A DNA stretch of 5,109 bases from Myxococcales bacterium (GTDB lineage: Bacteria > Myxococcota > Myxococcia > Myxococcales > Anaeromyxobacteraceae): the NCBI GenBank assembly GCA_021784495.1, contig JAJXSQ010000193.1, positions 1-5,109 on the forward strand, read 5' to 3'. The notes under the pieces were generated by a model. It searched no databases. It saw only the letters and a list, made by a program, of their open reading frames with translations, and was not told where the DNA came from. The translations under genes and the position numbers were made by a program. Positions within the stretch are counted from its first letter, which is position 1, and every line of letters starts with the position of its first letter. This document shows positions 1 to 5,109 of the stretch, piece by piece.

Positions 1-523
1 GGGCGCCGAGCGCAGCGGCGAGGTCGGCGTGGCGCCGGGCGGCGTCGGTCGCGGCCAGGTCGTGCTCGGCGTGCGCGGCCGCGGCGCGCTCCTGCGCCTG
101 CGCGAGGGCCTCCATCACGGCGTCGTCGTCGGCGGCGAGGGCGTCGATCGCCGTCGCGATCCCGGCGAGGGAGGCGGCCATCCGGTCCAGGATCTGGCGG
201 GAGTGTGCCTCGGTCGCGAGGATCTCCGCACGCAGGTTCTCTCCCCCGGCGCGGGCCGCCTCGCCGATCTCGGGGAGGCGGGCGGCGATGTCGGCGAGCG
301 CGCCCTCGACGCGCTGTCCGGTCGCCGTCTCGAGGGCCGCCTGGCGGTGCTGCTCGGCGCGATCGGCGTCCGTTCGCTCGGCGAGGCGCGCGAGCGCCTC
401 CATGATCGCGGCGTCGTCGGCGACGAGCGCCGCCAGCGTCTCTCGGTGCAGGCGACGAAGCTCCACGCGGCGAAAGTTCAAGGCGCGGAGGGCCGCGAAG
501 GGGCCGCGATACCGGTCGGTCAT
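1..523 (-). CDS. Alanine-rich helical (coiled-coil-like) protein, C terminus cut by window edge
   Basis: I do not recognise this protein. It starts at the ATG complementary to 521-523 and stays open for 174 residues to the window edge, so its C terminus and any catalytic domain are missing. The visible part is almost all helix-forming (Ala, Leu, Glu, Arg, Asp), with no signal peptide, membrane segment or cysteine. It begins MTDRYRGPFAALRALNFRRV, a basic stretch runs to about residue 26, and heptad-like Leu/Ala spacing follows. Residues 33-57 and 129-153 form an internal repeat: both contain a DD pair, then (I/V)MEALA and an ER pair. The start lies 1 nt after the stop of the upstream glycosyltransferase gene (TGACATG), so it is the third gene of that operon and probably translationally coupled; a weak GGAG lies 10 nt upstream. 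In polysaccharide loci, N-terminal coiled coils can precede methyltransferase or glycosyltransferase domains, or act alone as scaffolds. Which applies here cannot be seen. Confidence 0.8.
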   Translation of the reverse strand, partial: MTDRYRGPFAALRALNFRRVELRRLHRETLAALVADDAAIMEALARLAERTDADRAEQHRQAALETATGQRVEGALADIAARLPEIGEAARAGGENLRAEILATEAHSRQILDRMAASLAGIATAIDALAADDDAVMEALAQAQERAAAAHAEHDLAATDAARRHADLAAALGA

Positions 524-524
524 G

Positions 525-1775
525 TCAGGTGCGCTCCAGCGGGGCGAAGCGGTCGTCGGCCGGGCGGCCGAGGGCGAGCGAGTTCCAGAGCCAGGACGCC
601 ATCCCGGCGGAGGAGAGCGCCGGGGCGAGCGCCGCCGCCGCCGCCCGGTGGCGCGCCTGCGCCTCCGCGGTGCAGACGCCGTCGATGGCCGCGCGGAAGG
701 CCCGGCGGTCGTACGGGGTCACGACGCCGAGGTCGTGGCGGCGGACGAACCGCGCGGCCGCCGTCTCGGGGTGGCCGACCACGACGACGGGCGTGCCGGA
801 GGTCGCCGCGACGTAGGGGATCCGGCTCGGGAGCGAGAGCCGGGCGACGAAGCGGTGCGAGTCCTCCCCCTCGAAGGTGCCGGACGGGACCACGACGAAC
901 GGGCTCGCTCGCAGCGCGGCGACCAGCTCGGGTTCGGGGAGGTGGCCGCGGAGGCGCAACCCGGCGGCGGCGAGGCGGTCCTCGTCGATCTTCATCCACG
1001 GACATCCTCCCGCCGAGTGCCAGTCGAGGGCCACGCCGCTTCCGCGCAACGCCTCGAGCAGATCGTCGAGCCAGCGCTCGCCCCAGATGTTTCCGACGAC
1101 GAGCCCGTGGCGCGCCGCCAGTCGTCCGGCGTCCGCCGCGGCCGGGTGCCTGAGCAGGTGGGCCGGAGGGGCCGCCGGTGGGGCGAGGTGAAAGGAGAGG
1201 CCGTACTTGGACTGGTAGGCGCCGCGCATCTCGGCCGAGATGGCGAGGCGGAGTTCGGAGCGCTCGAGCAGCTCGCGGAGCGGCGCGTCGGGGATCTCGG
1301 TCGCCTCCACGTTCTGGTCGTCCATGATCCAGGTGAGGAGCGGCGCGCCGGTGATCGCCTTCAGCGCGATCGCCGACCGGACGTCGTCGTGCTTGTAGGG
1401 GATGGCGAGGATCCGGCGGACCTGGAGGCCGGCGACGAGGTCGAGGATCGACGAGAACACCTCGGCGCGCGTCGCCTCGCCGTGGGCGAGGATCGTGCGG
1501 CGCGCGCCGAAGTCCTGCTCGCCTCCGTAGAGGTCGCGGGACCGGACGGTGACGATCGAGGCGCCGGCCCCGAAGAGCCGCTGCACGAGGACGCCGGTGC
1601 CGTGGCGGCCGTTGAGCTCGCACAGCGTCACGATGACGTCGACCGGACCGTGAAAGGGGCCGAGCCTCGCGCTGGTCGAGCCCGTTGCCGTCGGAGGCTC
1701 GCCTCGAGGCGGTTGGGGCGGGGCCGCGAGCCGGTCGCGGGACGCGGCGAGGCGCGCGAGGGCCTCGAAGGTCAT
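525..1775 (-). CDS. GT-B type glycosyltransferase, second of a tandem pair
   Basis: Complete protein of 416 residues, soluble, with no signal peptide. It probably transfers a sugar from a nucleotide-activated donor in the cytoplasm; donor and acceptor are unknown. A short helix (3-17) and a Pro-rich linker (19-43) lead into a Rossmann-like N-terminal domain. Its motifs are GPVDVIVT at 43-50, ELNxxHGTG at 53-61, YGGxxDFG at 83-90 and WIMDDQ at 149-154, then a typical 'S-x-E-M-x-x-x-Y-x-x-x-Y-G' helix at 180-192. The C-terminal nucleotide-binding domain starts near 224, with NIWGERWL (229-236), EPEL (281-284), VVVPSGT (294-300), SLPSRIPYVAATSGTPVVVVG split over 314-334, PYD (354-356) and a terminal DDRF (407-410). 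The classical GT4 EX7E signature is not obvious. The whole length aligns with the upstream gene. The ATG is fixed by a strong GGGAGGAGG and by the ATGA overlap with the upstream stop. The family is clear by pattern; the exact specificity is not. Confidence 0.92.
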   Translation of the reverse strand: MTFEALARLAASRDRLAAPPQPPRGEPPTATGSTSARLGPFHGPVDVIVTLCELNGRHGTGVLVQRLFGAGASIVTVRSRDLYGGEQDFGARRTILAHGEATRAEVFSSILDLVAGLQVRRILAIPYKHDDVRSAIALKAITGAPLLTWIMDDQNVEATEIPDAPLRELLERSELRLAISAEMRGAYQSKYGLSFHLAPPAAPPAHLLRHPAAADAGRLAARHGLVVGNIWGERWLDDLLEALRGSGVALDWHSAGGCPWMKIDEDRLAAAGLRLRGHLPEPELVAALRASPFVVVPSGTFEGEDSHRFVARLSLPSRIPYVAATSGTPVVVVGHPETAAARFVRRHDLGVVTPYDRRAFRAAIDGVCTAEAQARHRAAAAALAPALSSAGMASWLWNSLALGRPADDRFAPLERT

Positions 1776-3037
1776 GACGCCTCCTCCCGGGCCGTCGAGC
1801 GCGGGAAGAGCCGCTCGAAGCGATCGTCGACCGGGCGGCGGACCGAGATCGAGGCAGCCAGCCACTCCCCGACGCCGTCGTCGGAGAGCGAGGGGGCGAG
1901 CGCGGCGGCCGCCCTGCGGATCGCCACCTGCCGTTCGGGGCGGGCGAGCTCCCGGGCAGCGGCGCGGAACGCCGCGCCGTCGTACGGGGCGGTGAGCCCG
2001 AGGCCGTGGCGGGCGACGAAGGCGGAGGCGGGGGTCTGGTCGCTGCCGACGATCAGGACGGGGACGTGCGCGGTGGCGGCGGCGAAGAGGATGCGGCCGG
2101 GGAGGGAGAGGGCCGCGAGGGCGTCGTACTCGGGGTCGTCGCCGGCGAGCGTGCCGGTGGGGACGACGATGAACGGGTGACCGCGGAGCCGCTCGGCGAG
2201 CTCGGGTTCGGCGACGACGCCGCGGGGATGGAGCCCGCCGCTGCGGAGCTCCTCCTCCCCGATCCGAAGCCAGGGCGCGCCGTGGTTGCCGTACCAGTCG
2301 AGCTCGAGTCGTGCGGCGTCCAAGGTGGAGAGGAGCCGCTCGAGCCAGCGCCGGCTCCAGACGCTCCCCAGGAGCGCCCCCCGTGCGTCGGCGACGGGTG
2401 CCGGGGTGGGGGCGCCCCGGACGAGCCGCCCCGGGACGACGGCGGGGAGGCAGGCGAAGGGGAGCCCGAAGGCCTGCTCGTAGGCGTCGCGGAGCTCGGT
2501 GTGCGTCGTCAGCCGCAGCGCGCAGCGGCCGAGGACCTCCGCCATGAGCGGACGCGGGATCTGCACGCCTGCGACGCACTGGTCGTCCATGATCCAGACG
2601 CAGAGTGGCGCGGCGGCGACGTCGCTCACGGCCATGGCCAGCGTCAAGTCGGCCGCGGTGTAGGGGACGGCAAAGACCCGCCGCACCTGGCGATCGCCCA
2701 CGGCGGCGACGGCCGCCCGGTAGATCTCGCGGCGCGGCGCGTCCTTCAACGGGAGGAGGAGCGCCTCGTCGCCGAAGTCGTGGGCGCCTCCGTAGTCGTC
2801 TCTCACCCGGAGCGACAGGAAGCTCCGCCAGCCGCGGAAGACCCGCTTCACCAGGAAGCCGGTGCCGTGCTGGTCGTTGAGCTCGCCCGGCGTCACCATG
2901 ACGTCGATGGGCCCGGGGAGCGTGGTCGTGTGGAAGGGCCGGCGGGCCGGCGCGGCCGGAGGGGGTGACCCGGCGCCGGTCGCGCGGAGCCGGTCCCGAG
3001 CGGCGGCGAGCCGCTCGAGCATGGCGAAGTCGTTCAT
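1772..3037 (-). CDS. GT-B type glycosyltransferase, first of a tandem pair and of the leftward operon
   Basis: Complete protein of 421 residues, cytoplasmic, paralogous to the gene that follows it. Domain order matches: N-terminal helix (3-18, LERLAAARDRL), Pro/Ala-rich linker (20-40), N-terminal Rossmann-like domain with GPIDVMVT (42-49), ELNxxHGTG (52-60), YGGxxDFG (82-89), VPY (124-126) and WIMDDQ (148-153). The C-terminal domain has SVWSRRWL (225-232), LDW (246-248), EPEL (277-280), VVPTGT (291-296), SLPGRI (311-316), PYD (351-353) and DDRF (404-407). Differences from its sister include SVWSRRWL against NIWGERWL and AGDDPEYD against EGEDSHRF, which could mean a different donor or acceptor. 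I chose the ATG at 3037 rather than an in-frame ATG at 3103: it reproduces the sister's N terminus, it has GGGGAA a few bases upstream, and the 22 residues added by the longer start are Pro/Arg-rich without a match. First gene after the divergent promoter region, so probably the operon's lead gene. Confidence 0.92.
   Translation of the reverse strand: MNDFAMLERLAAARDRLRATGAGSPPPAAPARRPFHTTTLPGPIDVMVTPGELNDQHGTGFLVKRVFRGWRSFLSLRVRDDYGGAHDFGDEALLLPLKDAPRREIYRAAVAAVGDRQVRRVFAVPYTAADLTLAMAVSDVAAAPLCVWIMDDQCVAGVQIPRPLMAEVLGRCALRLTTHTELRDAYEQAFGLPFACLPAVVPGRLVRGAPTPAPVADARGALLGSVWSRRWLERLLSTLDAARLELDWYGNHGAPWLRIGEEELRSGGLHPRGVVAEPELAERLRGHPFIVVPTGTLAGDDPEYDALAALSLPGRILFAAATAHVPVLIVGSDQTPASAFVARHGLGLTAPYDGAAFRAAARELARPERQVAIRRAAAALAPSLSDDGVGEWLAASISVRRPVDDRFERLFPRSTAREEAS
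1780..1788 (-). promoter_or_regulatory. Strong Shine-Dalgarno inside the end of the first glycosyltransferase gene
   Basis: The minus strand reads GGGAGGAGG, ending 4 nt before the ATG at 1775. It lies within the last codons of the upstream gene and decides the start of the second glycosyltransferase. Together with the ATGA overlap it points to efficient reinitiation or independent loading on the second cistron, giving coupled amounts of the two paralogs. Confidence 0.75.
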
Positions 3038-3040
3038 GGA

Positions 3041-3046
3041 TTCCCC
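3041..3046 (-). promoter_or_regulatory. Ribosome binding site fixing the start at 3037
   Basis: GGGGAA on the minus strand, 3 nt plus the AA before the ATG at 3037. It supports this start over the longer in-frame ATG at 3103, which lies upstream of the predicted transcription start. Confidence 0.6.
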
Positions 3047-3075
3047 GTCGCGTGGTCGCGTTGCGGGCGGCCGCC

Positions 3076-3091
3076 CCGCCCGACAGGGCGG
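3076..3091. other. Short GC-rich inverted repeat at the leftward transcription start
   Basis: CCGCCC and GGGCGG form a perfect 6-bp stem around a 4-nt loop (GACA on the plus strand). It overlaps the predicted start of the leftward transcript (about 3087). It could be an operator half-site pair or a 5' stem, but such repeats are frequent by chance in DNA this rich in G+C. Confidence 0.25.
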
Positions 3092-3093
3092 CG

Positions 3094-3122
3094 ACGCTAC
3101 CACCGGGCGCGTCGAAGGTCAC
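3094..3122 (-). promoter_or_regulatory. Candidate promoter of the leftward glycosyltransferase operon
   Basis: On the minus strand, GTGACC (3117-3122, four of six matches to TTGACA) and TAGCGT (3094-3099, fitting TAnnnT) are separated by exactly 17 bp. Transcription would begin near 3087, leaving a leader of about 50 nt that contains the GGGGAA ribosome site of the first gene. It is the only such pairing I found upstream of this gene. Matches this short are common by chance, so the call is tentative. Confidence 0.42.
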
Positions 3123-3147
3123 GCGGGCGCCCCCGCCGCCTTGGCGC

Positions 3148-3177
3148 TCGACGGGCCCTCGCGTCGTGCGGTAGACC
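3148..3177 (+). promoter_or_regulatory. Candidate promoter of the GT-C-like membrane protein gene
   Basis: TCGACG (3148-3153) and TAGACC (3172-3177) are spaced by 18 bp. TAGACC resembles the TAGACT-type -10 box frequent in high-GC Gram-positive bacteria. The -10 ends 10 nt before the ATG at 3188, so the transcript would have a leader of only a few bases, matching the absence of a Shine-Dalgarno. It lies back to back with the leftward promoter, the two -35 boxes being 25 bp apart. Confidence 0.4.
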
Positions 3178-3187
3178 GTCTGGCACC

Positions 3188-4897
3188 ATGGCATTCGACG
3201 CGAGGTCTGGGCGCAGAGCGCTCGCAGCGGCGGCCGTCGCCGGCGTGGCCGTCTTCGCCGGGCTCTTCACGCGCCTGACCGAGTTCGGCCTCTACGAGGA
3301 CGACTACTGGTCGATCGCTCCGCACGCCGGGGAGCCGGTCCGGGGGCTCGGGTCGGCCCTGGCGTGGGACTTCGTCCACTGGCCGACGGGGAGGCCGCTC
3401 AACTCGTTCCTCCCCCAGGCGCTCGCCACCGTCGGGTCGACGCTCGGCGGCCTGCAGGGCATCTACGTCCTCGCCGCGGTCGGGCTCGCGGTCAACGGCC
3501 TGCTCGTCTACCTCGTCGCGCGGCGCCTCCTCTCCGCGGCGGCATCGCTGGTCGCACTGGCGGCCTACCTTCTCTATCCGGCCGACACGACCCGGATCCT
3601 GCTCGTCCACGCCGGGCACGTGCAGGGGTCGATGACCTTCCTGCTCGTCGCGGTCCTGCTCTGGTTCGCGGGCGGGTGGCGGAGGGCGCTGAGTTACCCC
3701 GTCGCGGCCCTGACGCTCCTGGCTTACGAGACCGCCTTCCTCCCGTTCGTCGCGCTCCCGCTCCTCGTGCCGTTCCCTCGCGGGAAGCGGGCCGTGGGAT
3801 GGGCGGTCCACCTCGGAGGCTGCGCGGCCGCGGTCGGGGCCGACACGGTGGCGCGGGTGATCACCGGCGACGTCCGGGCGCTCGCCGCGGCCCACGATCA
3901 CTGGGAGTCGCTGCGCCGCATGGTCACGTCGCTCTACCTCGGGCCGCGGACGAGCGGCGCCGCGCTCTGGTCCGGCCCGGTCGAGGGCGTCCGGCATGTC
4001 GACCCGCTGGCGGTCGCGTCGGCGGCGATCCTGGCGGCGGTCTTCGCCCTGGCGGTGCTGTCGGTCGCCGCCGCCCCCGGGCCATCGCCGCAGCACCCGG
4101 CGGGCGCGGACGCGGGCGCCGCCGGCGCGACCCCCCCCGGCCGGCCCTGGCCGTGGGTCCTCGCGGCGTCGATCGCGATCTGGTCCTTCTCCTACGTGCT
4201 CACCCTCATCAACTATCCGCCGACCCAGGTCGCGGGTCGCCTCACCTCCACCCACGTCGCGGCGGCCTTCCCCGCGTCGCTCGCCGTCGCGGCGCTCTTC
4301 GAGGCGCTCTACCGGGCGGGCACCTGGCGGGGGCGCGCGCTCCTCGCCGCCGTGACCGGCTGGCTCGCCGCGCTGGTCCTCCACGGCCACGTCGTCCAGC
4401 GCGGCTACGTCCGCGCGCTCGACCGGCAGCGGCGCTTCTGGTCCCAGGCGCTCGACCTCACGCCCGACGTCGGCGCCGGCTGGACGATCCTCGTGGGGGG
4501 GACGCCGACGGTGGTGACCCCCATCATCTTCTCGAACGCCTGGGACGATCTCTACGTCTACCGGCAGCTCACGCCGTTCGGGGCCTTCGACGCCGGCGCC
4601 CCGGCGTTCGGGCACCTCGGCGTCCTGGGGGACCAGGTCCACTTCGAGCGGCGCGGCGGCGCGGTCTACTGGCGGCCGCAGTTCTGGTCGGCGGATCCGC
4701 TGAGCGAGATCGACCCCGCGAAGCTCGCCCTCCTGCTCGACGAGGGGGGCGTGCTCCGGCGGGTGACGGAGCTCCCGGTCGGCGGCGAGGTCCTCCGGGC
4801 GACCGCCTCGATCCCCGCGGTGACCGCGCCGGCGCGGCCGCTGGCCGACACCTTCGTGGCGCGGGTCCTCTTCCCCGATCGGTTCCCGATCCCCTAG
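3188..4897 (+). CDS. Polytopic membrane protein, GT-C-like glycosyltransferase
   Basis: Complete protein of 569 residues with a basic N terminus (RSGRR) and about ten hydrophobic segments, roughly at 11-30, 92-113, 115-130, 148-162, 166-180, 181-196, 203-220, 272-296, 322-341, 354-373 and 382-400 (some may be half-helices). The first long loop outside the membrane holds an acidic motif, LYEDDYW at 35-41. An Asp/Glu pair in the first outer loop is the usual catalytic or metal-binding feature of GT-C enzymes that use lipid-linked sugars. After residue 400 comes a soluble region of about 165 residues, predicted outside the cell, as in many GT-C proteins. A Pro/Ala/Gly-rich stretch (297-321) lies between two membrane segments. 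The role is inferred as transferring a polyprenyl-phosphate sugar to a surface glycan or protein; a non-enzymatic transporter-like role cannot be excluded. There is no Shine-Dalgarno before the ATG, suggesting a very short leader. Divergent from the glycosyltransferase operon. Confidence 0.9.
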   Translation: MAFDARSGRRALAAAAVAGVAVFAGLFTRLTEFGLYEDDYWSIAPHAGEPVRGLGSALAWDFVHWPTGRPLNSFLPQALATVGSTLGGLQGIYVLAAVGLAVNGLLVYLVARRLLSAAASLVALAAYLLYPADTTRILLVHAGHVQGSMTFLLVAVLLWFAGGWRRALSYPVAALTLLAYETAFLPFVALPLLVPFPRGKRAVGWAVHLGGCAAAVGADTVARVITGDVRALAAAHDHWESLRRMVTSLYLGPRTSGAALWSGPVEGVRHVDPLAVASAAILAAVFALAVLSVAAAPGPSPQHPAGADAGAAGATPPGRPWPWVLAASIAIWSFSYVLTLINYPPTQVAGRLTSTHVAAAFPASLAVAALFEALYRAGTWRGRALLAAVTGWLAALVLHGHVVQRGYVRALDRQRRFWSQALDLTPDVGAGWTILVGGTPTVVTPIIFSNAWDDLYVYRQLTPFGAFDAGAPAFGHLGVLGDQVHFERRGGAVYWRPQFWSADPLSEIDPAKLALLLDEGGVLRRVTELPVGGEVLRATASIPAVTAPARPLADTFVARVLFPDRFPIP

Positions 4898-4916
4898 ACG
4901 CCGCCGGCGCGGGGAT

Positions 4917-4946
4917 CCGGGCCGCCGCCCGGGGCGCCACGCCCCG
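4917..4946 (+). terminator. Two overlapping hairpins after the GT-C-like gene, terminator-like without a U tract
   Basis: Hairpin A pairs CCGGGC (4917-4922) with GCCCGG (4927-4932) around a 4-nt loop. Hairpin B pairs CGGGGCG (4930-4936) with CGCCCCG (4940-4946) around a 3-nt loop. They share bases and cannot form together. No T run follows either, so a classical intrinsic terminator is not shown; a U-less hairpin terminator or a chance GC-rich fold are both possible. Confidence 0.3.
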
Positions 4947-4961
4947 TCCGCCCGGGGAGGG

Positions 4962-4970
4962 TGCTACCGT
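4962..4970 (+). promoter_or_regulatory. Candidate extended -10 promoter for a leaderless GTG start
   Basis: TGCTACCGT reads as an extended -10 element (TGn followed by TACCGT, pattern TAnnnT). It ends 7 nt before GTG 4978, the distance at which the first transcribed base would be the start codon itself. No clear -35 hexamer is visible 17-18 bp upstream. This suggests that the last gene has its own promoter rather than depending only on read-through. Confidence 0.42.
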
Positions 4971-4977
4971 CGGCCCC

Positions 4978-5109
4978 GTGGCCCGCCCCGACCTCCGCGC
5001 GGTGCTCCGCCCGCCGGGGGAGCTGCTCCGCACCCGCCGCGCCGTCGCCGCGGCGGCGGCCGGCCTCGCCGCGGCGGCGGTCGTGGTCCGGCTCCTCGCC
5101 CGACCCGGG
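4978..5109 (+). CDS. Start of a probable membrane-anchored protein, C terminus beyond window
   Basis: An open frame begins at GTG 4978 and runs to the window end without a stop (44 residues visible). I do not recognise it. The N terminus is Arg-rich (residues 3-21), followed by one hydrophobic Ala/Val segment at about 22-37 and then RLLARPG, a typical inside-positive membrane anchor; it may be the first helix of a polytopic protein. The GTG lies 7 nt after a TACCGT hexamer preceded by TG, consistent with a leaderless start, and there is no Shine-Dalgarno at normal distance (GGGGAGG at 4954-4960 is 17 nt away). It lies 80 bp downstream of the GT-C-like gene on the same strand. A second membrane enzyme of the same surface-glycan locus is plausible, but the visible part is too short to assign a family. 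Confidence 0.65.
   Translation, partial: MARPDLRAVLRPPGELLRTRRAVAAAAAGLAAAAVVVRLLARPG

Noticed and set aside
288..2180. Long open frame of 630 codons on the plus strand
   Set aside because: Antisense to the glycosyltransferase operon. Its product is a charged, Gly/Arg/Asp/Glu-rich sequence without domain character, as produced by the reverse strand of very GC-rich genes; the minus strand carries clear conserved motifs.
3038..3103. Longer N terminus for the first glycosyltransferase (ATG at 3103)
   Set aside because: Adds 22 Pro/Arg-rich residues not found in the paralog, lacks a ribosome site, and starts upstream of the proposed transcription start.
525..3194. Single minus-strand protein of 889 codons
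   Set aside because: Its C-terminal part is the second glycosyltransferase, but the N-terminal half reads the first glycosyltransferase gene out of frame and is Arg/Pro/Ala-rich nonsense. The paralog alignment, strong Shine-Dalgarno and ATG place the real start at 1775.
3119..4642. Minus-strand open frame of 507 codons opposite the membrane protein
   Set aside because: Composition is Arg/Glu/Asp/Pro-rich without domain structure, a shadow of the membrane-protein gene, whose own frame shows ordered hydrophobic segments.
4569..5033. Minus-strand open frame across the end of the membrane gene and the spacer
   Set aside because: Arg/Pro/Gly/Ser low-complexity product overlapping a supported gene, the spacer hairpins and the start of the next gene.
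5045..5080. 15-bp direct repeat (TCGCCGCGGCGGCGG at 5045-5059 and 5066-5080)
   Set aside because: It encodes VAAAAA and LAAAAV within a hydrophobic alanine helix, so codon preference for GCG and GCC explains it without a mobile or regulatory repeat.
1..5109. Search for CRISPR arrays, tRNA or rRNA genes, insertion sequences and defence genes
   Set aside because: No regularly spaced repeats, no tRNA-like T-loop or rRNA stretches, no transposase or nuclease motifs were seen; the window is accounted for by five genes and two short spacers.

Overview
The window is extremely GC-rich bacterial DNA (by eye about three quarters G+C) with strong G/C bias at third codon positions and almost no intergenic space. 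Three promoter-like sites carry a TAnnnT-type -10 box (TAGCGT, TAGACC, TACCGT). Two genes appear to start with little or no leader, while two others have good Shine-Dalgarno sites. That combination fits Actinomycetota or another high-GC phylum that uses leaderless starts, but nothing here fixes the taxonomy.

Layout. A leftward operon fills positions 1-3037, read right to left. It begins with a GT-B type glycosyltransferase (1772-3037), followed by a paralogous GT-B glycosyltransferase (525-1775) whose ATG overlaps the first gene's stop as ATGA. Next, after a 1-nt gap, comes an alanine-rich, helical, coiled-coil-like protein (523 to beyond position 1) that is cut by the window edge. A short divergent intergenic region (3038-3187) holds two back-to-back promoter candidates. 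Rightward lies a polytopic membrane protein of 569 residues (3188-4897) resembling GT-C membrane glycosyltransferases. An 80-bp spacer with two mutually exclusive hairpins follows. The window ends in the start of another rightward gene (GTG at 4978), of which only 44 residues are visible, apparently a membrane-anchored N terminus.

How the genes may work together. Two soluble nucleotide-sugar-dependent glycosyltransferases, a helical scaffold-like protein and a membrane GT-C-like enzyme are what one expects in a cell-surface polysaccharide or glycoprotein glycan locus. Sugars would be added in the cytoplasm by the GT-B pair, and lipid-linked sugars transferred outside by the GT-C-like protein. 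This pathway is inferred from family and context; no substrate can be read from the sequence. No RNA gene, CRISPR array, insertion sequence or attachment site was seen. The most unusual points are the tandem glycosyltransferase duplication, a short N-terminal helix shared by all three leftward proteins, and an internal repeat in the truncated helical protein.
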